A program made the position numbers and the translations under genes. The notes under the pieces are model-generated. The model had not been told where the DNA came from. It saw only the letters and a program-made list of their open reading frames with translations, and did not search any database. A DNA stretch of 22,839 nt, from positions 52,953 to 75,791 of the forward strand of contig CAYMWF010000020.1 of assembly GCA_964394085.1 (NCBI GenBank). Reading direction: 5' to 3'. The DNA is from CAYMWF01 sp964394085 [NCBI: uncultured Gemmatimonadota bacterium]. Its GTDB lineage: Bacteria; GCA-2686955; CAYMWF01. Shown here in pieces: positions 13,846-21,552 of the stretch (positions are counted from its first letter, which is position 1; every line of letters begins with the position of its first letter).

Positions 13846-16437
13846 ATGTCTCCATCGTTTAACAATGGAAAAACCGGCAATATCCTCGACACCTCAGTTA
13901 AGAAGCTGAAGCAGCGTGGCCAGGGGATCGTCGCGGTCAGAATCAGGATCGAGGGTATTGTTCAAGGAGTGGGTTTCAGACCGTTTGTTCACAGGCTCGC
14001 CCGCAAGCACGGCATTTCCGGGTCCGTATCGAATACAACGAGCGGGGTGACCATTGAAGCTGAAGGGGAAAAGATCGACATTTCGAGCTTTTATGCTGAC
14101 CTGGAGAAACTGGCGCCCCCGGCAGCGCAGGTCCAGGGCAGAAAAATAGAGCATAAGGAGCTTCAGGGCTTCTCCGGGTTCAGGGTGCATGAAAGCGTTC
14201 ACGAGACTGGAAGTTCCATCCTCATGCCTCCTGATCTCGGCACCTGCCGTAACTGCCTCGACGAGTTTTCTAATCCTGAGGACCGGAGATACCTTTATCC
14301 GTTTATCAACTGCACGGATTGCGGTCCCCGTTTTTCGATCATCGAGACCCTGCCCTACGATCGTCCTTCGACGACAATGAAACACTTCGATATGTGCCCG
14401 GAATGCTTACGGGAATACAGCGAAATCTCGGACCGTCGCTATCACGCTCAGCCGAACGCCTGTTTCGACTGCGGTCCCGCCCTCGAGCTCCTCCCCGGGA
14501 AAACGGCCCCGTCTTCAGACGTTGAAGCGCTCAGCGGAAAAACTTTCCCGCTTTCAGACGAAGAAGCCCTCGAATTCGCACTGAAGCGCCTGGCTGAAGG
14601 TGCAATCATCGCAGTCAAGGGACTTGGCGGATTTCACCTGGCGTGCGACGCTTCGAACGAGACGGCGGTGGAAACTCTGAAAGGCAGGAAAAGGAGAGAA
14701 AAAGATAAACCACTGGCCGTAATGACGCCATCATTGGAGATTGCAAGGGAGTATTGTGAAATCAGCCCCGAAGAAGAAAACCTGCTGGTCAGCCCTCAAA
14801 GACCGATCGTCCTGCTCGAGAAGAAGCAGAGCTGCTCCTTATCCCTGAATATAAGCCCCGGGAACCGGTACCTCGGGGTCATGCTCCCCTACACTCCTCT
14901 TCACTACCTTCTTTTCTGCGGTCGACCCGAAACAGCGGATCCGAAAGGGAGGGAGGACGAGACAATCAACCTGAACAGGCGGGGCAACGAGACCGCCGAT
15001 ATGAGACGCCGGACGGTTGAAATTTCGGCCGGCGGGCCGGAATCCATGTCCGGGTCAACGGGTAAAAGACCTCTCTTCCAGGCGCTCGTTATGACAAGCG
15101 CCAACACGAGCGACGAACCGATTGTCAAAGACAATGGTGAAGCAATGGAAAGGCTGTCCTCCATTGCCGACTGTATTCTGTGTCACGACCGGGACATTCA
15201 CAGGCGAACCGATGATTCCGTAATCGGGATTATAAACGATAAGACCGGGTTTATCCGTCGTTCGAGAGGATATGTTCCGTATCCGATCGTGCTGGACCGT
15301 GAAACATCGGCGGTGCTCGCCTGCGGAGCGGAGCTCAAAAATACCTTCTGCCTCACGAAAAAGAACGCGGCCTTCCTCGGCCAGCATATCGGCGACCTGA
15401 AAAACCTCGAAACATACGAGCACTTCCGCGAAAGCCTGGAGCGGTTCATGTCCGACTTCCGGATAGAACCCGAATACGTCGCCTGCGATCTTCACCCCGA
15501 TTACATCAGCACCCGCTTCGCCCGCGATTTCGTATCGAAACGCCTGAACGGCGATGAAGACAGGCTGTTCGCCGTCCAGCATCATCATGCCCACGTGGCG
15601 AGCTGCATGGCGGAAAACGGGTTGAACGAAACGGTGATCGGAGCAGCCTTCGACGGAACGGGTTTCGGAAGCGACGGCACGATCTGGGGCGGAGAATTCC
15701 TCATCGCCGATCTGCGTGATTTCAAGAGGGTCGGACATCTGGAAAAGGTACCCCTTCCCGGCGGAGACTCCGCGGTCATGGAACCGTGGAGAATGGCTGT
15801 TTCGTATCTGTTGCACACTTTCGGCGAGGGGCTGGAAATCGGTGATTTTCCGTTTGCCGTGAACATCGCTGCAGATAAACTGGAGATTCTTTCCCGGATG
15901 ATCGGGAAAAACATCAATACCGGCAGAACTTCCAGCATGGGCAGGTTGTTCGATGCCGTATCCGCGATGGTCCTGTCCAGAAACCTGGTGACTTACGAAG
16001 GCCAGGCCGCGGCGGAGCTCGAGCATCTCGCCGACGGACATCTGACATCGAGATATGAATACGCTTCCACCGAACGGGACGGGGTGATTATCATCGATAA
16101 CCGGCCTGTGATTCGCGGCCTGGTAAAAGACATCGAACGGAGAGTCAGCCCTTCGATCATGTCCGCTAAATTCCACAACACGGTGGTAAGATATTCCGCG
16201 GACACATGCCTTGTACTGTCGGAAAGAACGGGCATCAAAAAAATAGTCCTGTCGGGCGGGTGTTTCCAGAACCGGTATCTTACCGAAAACCTGATTTCCC
16301 TTCTCGAAAAGTCCGGTCTCGAGTGTTATTACCATACCAGGGTGCCTTGCAACGACGGCGGCATCGCTCTCGGTCAGGCGCTTTCAGCGAATGAGAGGAG
16401 CAAGCATGTGCGTGGGGATTCCGGCGAGGGTTATTGA
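13846..16437 (+). CDS. hypF: Carbamoyltransferase HypF, with two repeat-derived insertions
   Basis: HypF turns carbamoyl phosphate and ATP into a carbamoyl group passed to the C-terminal Cys of HypE, the first step in making the cyanide ligands of [NiFe]-hydrogenase. Domains in order: acylphosphatase (about 30-118, GVGFRP at 41-46), two zinc fingers (Cys134/137...156/159 and 184/187...206/209), a YrdC/Sua5-like domain (about 245-350), and the Kae1-like domain with metal ligands HHHAH (579-583) and SGGCFQNRYL near the end. At 863 residues it is about 100 longer than usual. Two stretches explain much of this: a doubled 13-residue unit (218-243) between zinc fingers and YrdC, and five 9-10-residue units (359-404) just before ALVMTSANTSDEP. 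The ATG is the only one before the domain; its ribosome site is weak. It overlaps hypC by 32 bases. Confidence 0.93.
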   Translation: MSPSFNNGKTGNILDTSVKKLKQRGQGIVAVRIRIEGIVQGVGFRPFVHRLARKHGISGSVSNTTSGVTIEAEGEKIDISSFYADLEKLAPPAAQVQGRKIEHKELQGFSGFRVHESVHETGSSILMPPDLGTCRNCLDEFSNPEDRRYLYPFINCTDCGPRFSIIETLPYDRPSTTMKHFDMCPECLREYSEISDRRYHAQPNACFDCGPALELLPGKTAPSSDVEALSGKTFPLSDEEALEFALKRLAEGAIIAVKGLGGFHLACDASNETAVETLKGRKRREKDKPLAVMTPSLEIAREYCEISPEEENLLVSPQRPIVLLEKKQSCSLSLNISPGNRYLGVMLPYTPLHYLLFCGRPETADPKGREDETINLNRRGNETADMRRRTVEISAGGPESMSGSTGKRPLFQALVMTSANTSDEPIVKDNGEAMERLSSIADCILCHDRDIHRRTDDSVIGIINDKTGFIRRSRGYVPYPIVLDRETSAVLACGAELKNTFCLTKKNAAFLGQHIGDLKNLETYEHFRESLERFMSDFRIEPEYVACDLHPDYISTRFARDFVSKRLNGDEDRLFAVQHHHAHVASCMAENGLNETVIGAAFDGTGFGSDGTIWGGEFLIADLRDFKRVGHLEKVPLPGGDSAVMEPWRMAVSYLLHTFGEGLEIGDFPFAVNIAADKLEILSRMIGKNINTGRTSSMGRLFDAVSAMVLSRNLVTYEGQAAAELEHLADGHLTSRYEYASTERDGVIIIDNRPVIRGLVKDIERRVSPSIMSAKFHNTVVRYSADTCLVLSERTGIKKIVLSGGCFQNRYLTENLISLLEKSGLECYYHTRVPCNDGGIALGQALSANERSKHVRGDSGEGY

Positions 16438-16639
16438 GGTTTTTCCGGAGACGGACACCGCGGACGTGGAAATCGGCGGTATAGTGCGGAGAGCCGGCAT
16501 CCACCTGGTCGACAGTGTGAAACCGGGTCAATACGTGATTCTGCATGCAGGTTTCGCAATCCAGGTCCTCGATGAGGAAGCGGCGAAGGAAACCCTCGAG
16601 CTGCTGGCGCAGATCGCTGATCCATCCGAGGATCACTGA
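16406..16639 (+). CDS. hypC: Hydrogenase maturation chaperone HypC
   Basis: HypC binds HypD and carries the Fe(CN)2CO unit to the hydrogenase large subunit. This 77-residue protein starts MCVGIPARV, giving the essential Cys2, and has the conserved His47 in VILHAGFAI. The start at 16406 is set by that motif and by AGAGGAGC six bases upstream; an upstream in-frame ATG (16391) would bury Cys2. It begins inside hypF. It ends in Glu-Asp-His encoded by GAGGATCAC, the same 9 bases that open units of the 18-bp array downstream, and its frame remains open for 113 codons after the TGA. Confidence 0.95.
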   Translation: MCVGIPARVIEVFPETDTADVEIGGIVRRAGIHLVDSVKPGQYVILHAGFAIQVLDEEAAKETLELLAQIADPSEDH

Positions 16640-16716
16640 AATACCCGGTGGGTAAGGGATCCCGGAGAATATGGTGACTCGGAGGAGCATATAGATCCGA
16701 AGCGGCACAGAGACCC

Positions 16717-16937
16717 GAGGATCACGGAGCCCACGAGGATCACGGAACCCGCGAGGATCACGGAACCCACGAGGATCACGGAACCCGCGAGGATCACGGG
16801 GATCACGGAGCCCACGTGGATTACGGAGCCCACGGGGATCGCGGAACCCACGGGGATCATGGAACCCACGAGGATCGCGGAACCCACGGGGATCATGGAA
16901 CCCACGAGGATCACGGAACCCACGAGGATCACGGGGC
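16717..16937. repeat. 18-bp tandem array between hypC and hypD
   Basis: About twelve 18-base units of the form GAGGATCACGGAACCCAC, with one 9-base half unit near 16791-16799. GGAT landmarks fall at 16719, 16737, 16755, 16773, 16791, 16800, 16818 and then every 18 bases to 16926. The 346-base gap between hypC and hypD is unusual in a cluster where the other genes overlap or nearly touch. In the hypC frame it reads repeats of Arg-Ile-Thr-Glu-Pro-Thr; in another plus frame it reads Glu-Asp-His-Gly-Thr-His but lacks a start codon. The minus strand has a hydrophobic repeat frame. Bases 16640-16716 look like decayed units. Confidence 0.9.
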
Positions 16938-16985
16938 CTTCTCGAGGAGCAAGGAGTTTCTCAACGCTCGGATTCAGGTAAAACC

Positions 16986-18080
16986 TTGAAATATATAGAT
17001 GAGTTCAGAAACAAGGCATTGTGCGGCAGGATGCTCTCGGATATCGAGCGGGCCATTCGCCGGAAAACCGTGTTCATGGAAGTGTGCGGCACCCACACCG
17101 TTTCAATCTTCCGGAGCGGTATCCGGAATCTCCTGCCCGATGAGCTGACCCTTCTTTCCGGCCCCGGATGTCCCGTCTGCGTCACATCCCAGGAGGAGCT
17201 TGACCGGGCCATAGCGTTATCCCGGCGGGACGGAACCATCATCGCAACGTACGGCGATATGCTCCGCGTTCCCGGTTCCGGGTCCAGCCTGGAAAAGGAG
17301 AGGGCGGCGGGAAGAGATATCAGGATCGTCTACTCAACTCTTGACGCACTCGGAATCGCCGAAAAGAACAGCCCGAAAGACGTGGTTTTTCTGGGCGCCG
17401 GCTTTGAGACTACCGCCCCCGCCTCCGCTGTCGCCGTGCTCGAAGCAGAGAATAAAAAGCTGCACAATTTCTCTCTGCTGTCGTGTCACAAGCTGATTCC
17501 CCCGGCGATGAAAGCGCTTCTCGAAAGCGGTGAAACCGCGATAGACGGATTCCTGTGCCCGGGCCACGTAAGCACCATACTCGGTTCGACCGACTACGAA
17601 TTCATCGCCGGCGACTTCAAGACTCCCTGCGTCATAGCCGGGTTCGAGCCGCTCGACATACTCGAAAGCCTGTTGATGCTGACCCGGCAGGTCACCTCGG
17701 AGCGGGCTGCAGTAGAGATACAGTATAAAAGAAGCGTCAAGCCTGAAGGAAACCCGAAGGCCAGGGAGCTTTTATACCGGGTTTTCAACCGGGCGGATTC
17801 AAAGTGGCGGGGCCTGGGCCCGATCCCTTCGAGCGGATTGAAACTGAAAGAAGAATTCGCCCCCTTCGATGCGAGCCTGAAATTCGATACCGGAAAAATG
17901 GAAAGTTACGACCCTCCCGGTTGTATCTGCGGGGATATCCTGCGAGGCGTCAAGCTCCCGTTCGATTGCCCGCTATTCGGAAAGAGATGCACCCCGGACG
18001 AGCCGATCGGACCCTGCATGGTCTCTTCGGAGGGCACATGCGGCGCTTACTTCAAATACGGGAAGAGGGAACAGCTATGA
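16986..18080 (+). CDS. hypD: Hydrogenase maturation factor HypD
   Basis: HypD is the [4Fe-4S] scaffold on which, with HypC, the Fe(CN)2CO group is built. The 364-residue protein has CGTHT with Cys34 in the active region, GPGCPVC (Cys62 and Cys65), GFETTAPA, a CPGHVSTILGS motif in the middle and the C-terminal cluster cysteines (CICGDILRG, KRC, GPCMVSSEGTCGAYFKY). The start is TTG, giving MKYIDEFRN; AGG lies about 8 bases upstream, and no better ATG fits the family N-terminus. The stop overlaps the hypE start by 4 bp. The 18-bp array ends about 50 bases before this gene. Confidence 0.95.
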   Translation: MKYIDEFRNKALCGRMLSDIERAIRRKTVFMEVCGTHTVSIFRSGIRNLLPDELTLLSGPGCPVCVTSQEELDRAIALSRRDGTIIATYGDMLRVPGSGSSLEKERAAGRDIRIVYSTLDALGIAEKNSPKDVVFLGAGFETTAPASAVAVLEAENKKLHNFSLLSCHKLIPPAMKALLESGETAIDGFLCPGHVSTILGSTDYEFIAGDFKTPCVIAGFEPLDILESLLMLTRQVTSERAAVEIQYKRSVKPEGNPKARELLYRVFNRADSKWRGLGPIPSSGLKLKEEFAPFDASLKFDTGKMESYDPPGCICGDILRGVKLPFDCPLFGKRCTPDEPIGPCMVSSEGTCGAYFKYGKREQL

Positions 18081-19093
18081 ACTTGGACAGGGTCACGCTT
18101 TCGCACGGCGGCGGCGGCAGGCTCATGCACGAGCTGATCGAAAAAATGTTCGTTTCGAAATTCAGCAACCCCGCGCTGGATGAAATGAACGACAGCGCCG
18201 TAATCGAACCGGATCCGGGTTCGGCCCGCCTGGCTTTCACCATCGATTCCTTTGTCGTCGATCCATACTTCTTCCCAGGGGGGGACATCGGGAAGCTCGC
18301 CGTGTGCGGGACGGTCAACGACCTGGCGGTCCAGGGAGCGAAACCGCTCTTCCTGGCAGCGTCTTTTATCCTCGAAGAGGGCTTCCCGGGAGAGGACCTC
18401 GAAAGGATCGTCGCGTCGATGGCTGAGACCGCCGAAGCCGCGGGAGTCGAAATCGTGACCGGCGACACGAAAGTCGTAGAAAGGGGCTCCTGCGACAAGC
18501 TGTTTCTGACAACCGCCGGAATCGGAACCGTCCGGCGGAAGACGGAACTCACCGGACGCAGCATCGAACCCGGGGATAAAATCATCCTGAACGGCTTCAT
18601 CGGCGATCACGGAATCGCCGTGCTGTCTTCGAGGGAAGGCTTGAAGTTCAGCACCGGCCTGGTCAGCGACTGCGCCCCGCTCGGCCGCCTCGTCGGGGAT
18701 ATGCTGGCGGAGTCTCCGAAGATAAAATGGATGAGAGATCCCACCCGGGGAGGCGTCGCGGCGACCCTCAACGAAGCCGTCTCCGGAAGAGATTTCGGAA
18801 TTAAAATCGAGAAAAAGAAAATCCCCGTTCGCCGGGAGGTTCGGGGGGCATGCGAAATGCTGGGTTTCGACCCTCTGTACATCGCCAACGAGGGCAAAAT
18901 TGCAGCCATCGTCTCCGAAGACGCAGCTCCGGCGGTTCTCGGAGCGATGCGCAGGAACGAAGACGGCGCGGATTCCGTAATCATCGGAGAAGTCGTTTCG
19001 GAACCGGCCGGAATGGTTATCCTCGAAACGGAAATCGGAGGTTCCGCGATTCTCGATATGCCGCGGGGAGAGCTTCTACCCAGGATCTGCTGA
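18077..19093 (+). CDS. hypE: Carbamoyl dehydratase HypE
   Basis: HypE accepts the carbamoyl group from HypF on its C-terminal Cys and dehydrates it with ATP to thiocyanate, which supplies CN to HypC-HypD. The 338-residue protein ends in the expected PRIC (Cys338). The N-terminus has the GGGGRLMHELI motif of the PurM-like fold; DSAVIEPD and the DPTRGGVAATLNE ATP-binding motif are also clear. The frame is open far upstream, but the ATG at 18077 is right because it overlaps the hypD stop (ATGA) and begins exactly at the family start. hypB follows after 13 bases. Confidence 0.95.
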   Translation: MNLDRVTLSHGGGGRLMHELIEKMFVSKFSNPALDEMNDSAVIEPDPGSARLAFTIDSFVVDPYFFPGGDIGKLAVCGTVNDLAVQGAKPLFLAASFILEEGFPGEDLERIVASMAETAEAAGVEIVTGDTKVVERGSCDKLFLTTAGIGTVRRKTELTGRSIEPGDKIILNGFIGDHGIAVLSSREGLKFSTGLVSDCAPLGRLVGDMLAESPKIKWMRDPTRGGVAATLNEAVSGRDFGIKIEKKKIPVRREVRGACEMLGFDPLYIANEGKIAAIVSEDAAPAVLGAMRRNEDGADSVIIGEVVSEPAGMVILETEIGGSAILDMPRGELLPRIC

Positions 19094-19106
19094 TCAGGAG
19101 TCGAAC

Positions 19107-19793
19107 ATGTGTGACCATTGCGGATGCGGCCGGCAGGCAAGGGAAATCGAAATAGCCCGTGACGTCATGGAGCGGAACAACTCCCTGGCGGAAATCAACC
19201 GCGGTTATTTCGAATCGAAGAATATTCTGGCAATGAACTTCGTGAGCTCGCCGGGCTCCGGAAAAACCAGCCTCATCGAACGGATGATAAAAGATACGGG
19301 AGGCGAACTGGCCTATTCGGTTATAGAAGGCGATCAGCGGACGAAACGGGATGCCCGCCGGATCGAGGCCGCGGGAGCTCCGGTAATCCAGATCAATACC
19401 GGTGAAGGCTGCCATCTCAACGCGGACATGGTCATGGATGCGGTGAAAAAACTCGAAATCGCGGATAATTCCATCCTGATCATAGAGAATGTAGGCAACC
19501 TGGTCTGCCCTGCAATGTTCGATCTGGGCGAATCTTTGCGGGTGATTCTGTTCAGCGTAACCGAAGGGGACGACAAACCTCTCAAATACCCGACAATGTT
19601 TTATTCTTCGAATATATGCATAATCAACAAAATCGATTTGCTGCCCTATGTCGATTTCGACATGAAAAAAGCCCGTGAATACGCGCTCAGCATCAACCAC
19701 CACCTTGATTTTTTCGAAGTCTCCGCAAAAACGGGCGCCGGAATGGCCGGTTGGTACGACTGGCTGAAAGCCCGACGAAAACAATCTGAATAA
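19107..19793 (+). CDS. hypB: Hydrogenase nickel-incorporation GTPase HypB
   Basis: HypB is a SIMIBI GTPase that, with HypA, delivers nickel to the hydrogenase large subunit. The 228-residue protein has the P-loop SSPGSGKTS (47-55), the metal site Cys102-His103 in TGEGCHLNA at the dimer interface, and NKIDLLPY for guanine recognition. Its N-terminus MCDHCGC carries the high-affinity nickel cysteines (2, 5, 7) seen in E. coli HypB, but there is no histidine-rich tail. AGGAG sits 7 bases before the ATG. It is the last gene of the hyp cluster; hypA is not adjacent. A weak hairpin (TTCCC at 19794, GGGAA at 19808) follows without a T run. Confidence 0.95.
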   Translation: MCDHCGCGRQAREIEIARDVMERNNSLAEINRGYFESKNILAMNFVSSPGSGKTSLIERMIKDTGGELAYSVIEGDQRTKRDARRIEAAGAPVIQINTGEGCHLNADMVMDAVKKLEIADNSILIIENVGNLVCPAMFDLGESLRVILFSVTEGDDKPLKYPTMFYSSNICIINKIDLLPYVDFDMKKAREYALSINHHLDFFEVSAKTGAGMAGWYDWLKARRKQSE

Positions 19794-20347
19794 TTCCCAA
19801 TCAGGTCGGGAAATTGAACCAATGGATGCCGGCGCGTTCCAGTTGATGAGGGAGCGTCTTTCTGCCCGCCGGACGATAGCGGAGTCATCCGGGGAAGGGT
19901 TCCGGTGGCGGGTTTATAGGAACACGTGTTCCATTCGAATCTTCCAACTTGATTGAATACGCCACCTGGAAACAGGGGGAAGGGAAAGGGCGACACTTCC
20001 CGAGTGGAGGAACAGAAGCGCTGATGTTTGAGCTGCGGCAGGGTGGGTGCTGCGAGCACGTGCGAGCAGCGGGAGGTGGAAGCAGTGAGTTTCAGCGCTT
20101 CCCGGAGCGAGGGTTAGCAGAGCCGGATGACGCAGCGTGCTCCGCCGGGCGGGAAGACGCTCCCTCATCAACTCCGCGGTGACGGCGGGAATGATTATCC
20201 TGTCCGCCCTGTACGGGGTAGATTCTCAACGGCGATTTCAGCAGAACACCTGCAACGCAGGATGCTTACCAATGGCAATAGTTGACAGCTGCACCCCGAA
20301 TCGGTGACCATGTCCGGTATGTCCAGGGATTTGATGAGGATTACTGA
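19794..20347. other. 554-base spacer after hypB
   Basis: No coding frame is convincing. Most of it is the inverted-repeat element 19841-20173. The last 170 bases carry a TTGACA at 20281-20286 without a good -10 box, a short direct repeat TGTCCGGTATGTCC near 20311, and the GAGGA ribosome site of the next gene (20336-20340). Confidence 0.45.
19841..20173. repeat. 333-bp inverted-repeat element with nested hairpins
   Basis: Terminal arms at 19841-19892 and 20123-20173 are inverted copies: the outer 20 bases (AGTTGATGAGGGAGCGTCTT) match perfectly and about 30 more match imperfectly, ending in GTCATCCGG. Nested inside are GAAGCGCTGA (20015-20024) with its inverse at 20092-20101, then GCTGC (20049-20053) with GCAGC (20066-20070), and separately a 14-bp palindrome GGAACACGTGTTCC (19919-19932). 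No transposase frame is present. It fits a MITE-like element or a structured RNA; no clear target-site duplication flanks it. Confidence 0.7.
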
Positions 20348-20869
20348 ATGAGAAACAAACTATCATTATATATACGCATAACCATAGCACTATCATTTCT
20401 TGGTATCGCAGCCTGCACGGACAGCTCCGCCGCTTCAGGGGCTTCTGAAGATATCTGCATGGGCTGCCATGAGCGGATCAGGAAGTCGGACTGGAATAAC
20501 AGCGCGCACAAACTCGCCGCCATCGGCTGCTTGGATTGCCACATTGAGATAGACGAGGTCGACACCGAAACCGGCCACACGGTCGGTCTCGAACCGCCAT
20601 CATGCGATATGTGTCATGAAGAAGGAATATCCATCGAATACGAAACCGGTGCGCGCGGTGACGGCGAAACTGAAATTCAGGCATGCACGGTATGTCACGA
20701 CCCTCACAAGGAGCCCCCCGGCAGCCGATGGAACCATGAATATATCAGCGGTATCACCAGGATACCGTTTGTTGACCGTCTCGGCTCGCTGATGTTATTG
20801 GGTTCAATCGGTTTCGTCGCCGTGCACGGCTGCATAAGACTCATGACGAGAAGGAAGAAATCGCGATGA
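20348..20869 (+). CDS. Tetraheme c-type cytochrome, lipoprotein-like with C-terminal anchor
   Basis: A 173-residue periplasmic electron carrier. Residues 1-22 are a signal peptide ending in IAAC, a lipobox-like motif with Cys23. Four CXXCH heme sites are at Cys37 (CMGCH), Cys61 (CLDCH), Cys86 (CDMCH) and Cys113 (CTVCH), with further His residues (54, 77, 120, 130) as possible second ligands. A hydrophobic segment at about 146-163 followed by RLMTRRKKSR would anchor the C-terminus in the inner membrane. GAGGA lies 7 bases before the ATG. The stop overlaps the cytochrome b start by 4 bp, so the two are coupled and probably form a complex. It is not a recognised standard family to me beyond multiheme cytochrome c. 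Confidence 0.85.
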   Translation: MRNKLSLYIRITIALSFLGIAACTDSSAASGASEDICMGCHERIRKSDWNNSAHKLAAIGCLDCHIEIDEVDTETGHTVGLEPPSCDMCHEEGISIEYETGARGDGETEIQACTVCHDPHKEPPGSRWNHEYISGITRIPFVDRLGSLMLLGSIGFVAVHGCIRLMTRRKKSR

Positions 20870-21498
20870 ACAGAGAAAAAGAAGGATTTCTATATCTTCA
20901 TCCGGTTACCGAACGTATCTGGCATCTCATACACGCGGCCGTCGTCCTGCTGCTGATTCTTTCCGGAACCCAGATCCACTGGCCGGACGGTATAAAGATA
21001 TTTTCTTCTTTCAAGCAGGCGGTAAGTATCCATAATACCATCGGCTTGATCGCGGTCGCCGATTTTCTGCTCTGGTTCTGGTATAACCTGCTCTCGAAAA
21101 GGATCACCCACTACCTGTTCGTTCCTGGAGATCTCCGGCACGGCGTCCCGGCCCAGGCTCGATATTACACCGTCGGAATTTTCAAAGGCGAAACGAAACC
21201 TTTTCGACCGGCGCCGGAAAACAGATTCAATCCTTTGCAGAAACTGACGTATTTTGTGGTGATGTTCGTGCTCGTGCCCCTTCTTCTGGCATCCGGTATC
21301 CTGTTCATGTATCCAATGGCGTTTTCAGGACTTATGGAACTTTTCGGAGGCCTGAAAGTCGTGGCCGGCTTCCACATCCTGCTGGCGTTCACACTCGTCA
21401 GCTTCCTTATCATCCACCTGTATCTCGCAACTATCGGAGCTGCTGTTCTCGATCAGTACAAATCGATAATTACCGGCTGGGCGGTCGACGAAGGTTGA
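20866..21498 (+). CDS. Membrane cytochrome b (b561/hydrogenase-type, four helices)
   Basis: A 210-residue inner-membrane protein with four predicted helices (about 17-37, 52-76, 126-148, 163-190). It opens HPVTERIWHLIHA, typical of the di-heme cytochrome b subunits of hydrogenases, formate dehydrogenases and thiosulfate reductases. Likely heme b ligands are among His20/His23 (helix 1), His56 (helix 2), and His170 and His184 (helix 4). It would exchange electrons between quinone and the tetraheme cytochrome encoded just before it. No catalytic subunit (hydrogenase or molybdoenzyme) is next to it in the window, so the partner is open. The gene ends 54 bases from a convergent cytochrome gene without an obvious terminator. 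Confidence 0.85.
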   Translation: MNREKEGFLYLHPVTERIWHLIHAAVVLLLILSGTQIHWPDGIKIFSSFKQAVSIHNTIGLIAVADFLLWFWYNLLSKRITHYLFVPGDLRHGVPAQARYYTVGIFKGETKPFRPAPENRFNPLQKLTYFVVMFVLVPLLLASGILFMYPMAFSGLMELFGGLKVVAGFHILLAFTLVSFLIIHLYLATIGAAVLDQYKSIITGWAVDEG

Positions 21499-21552
21499 TT
21501 TTCTTGTCGAGGAAGGCTCTCTGCCCCCGACTGTGAGTTGTCCGGCCGGGAA

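Noticed and set aside
16633-16932. A minus-strand frame giving hydrophobic Val-Gly-Ser-Ile repeats
   Set aside because: It follows directly from translating the 18-bp array; no ribosome site, and it is antisense within a hyp operon.
16717-16937. Possible CRISPR array
   Set aside because: Units are directly adjacent 18-mers with no unique spacers and no cas genes nearby.
19921-19950. TTCGAA near 19935 as a possible tRNA T-arm
   Set aside because: No acceptor, D-arm or anticodon stem can be arranged around it.
19646-20059. Minus-strand frame across the hypB end and the inverted-repeat element
   Set aside because: Antisense to hypB over its length and without start signals; composition-driven.
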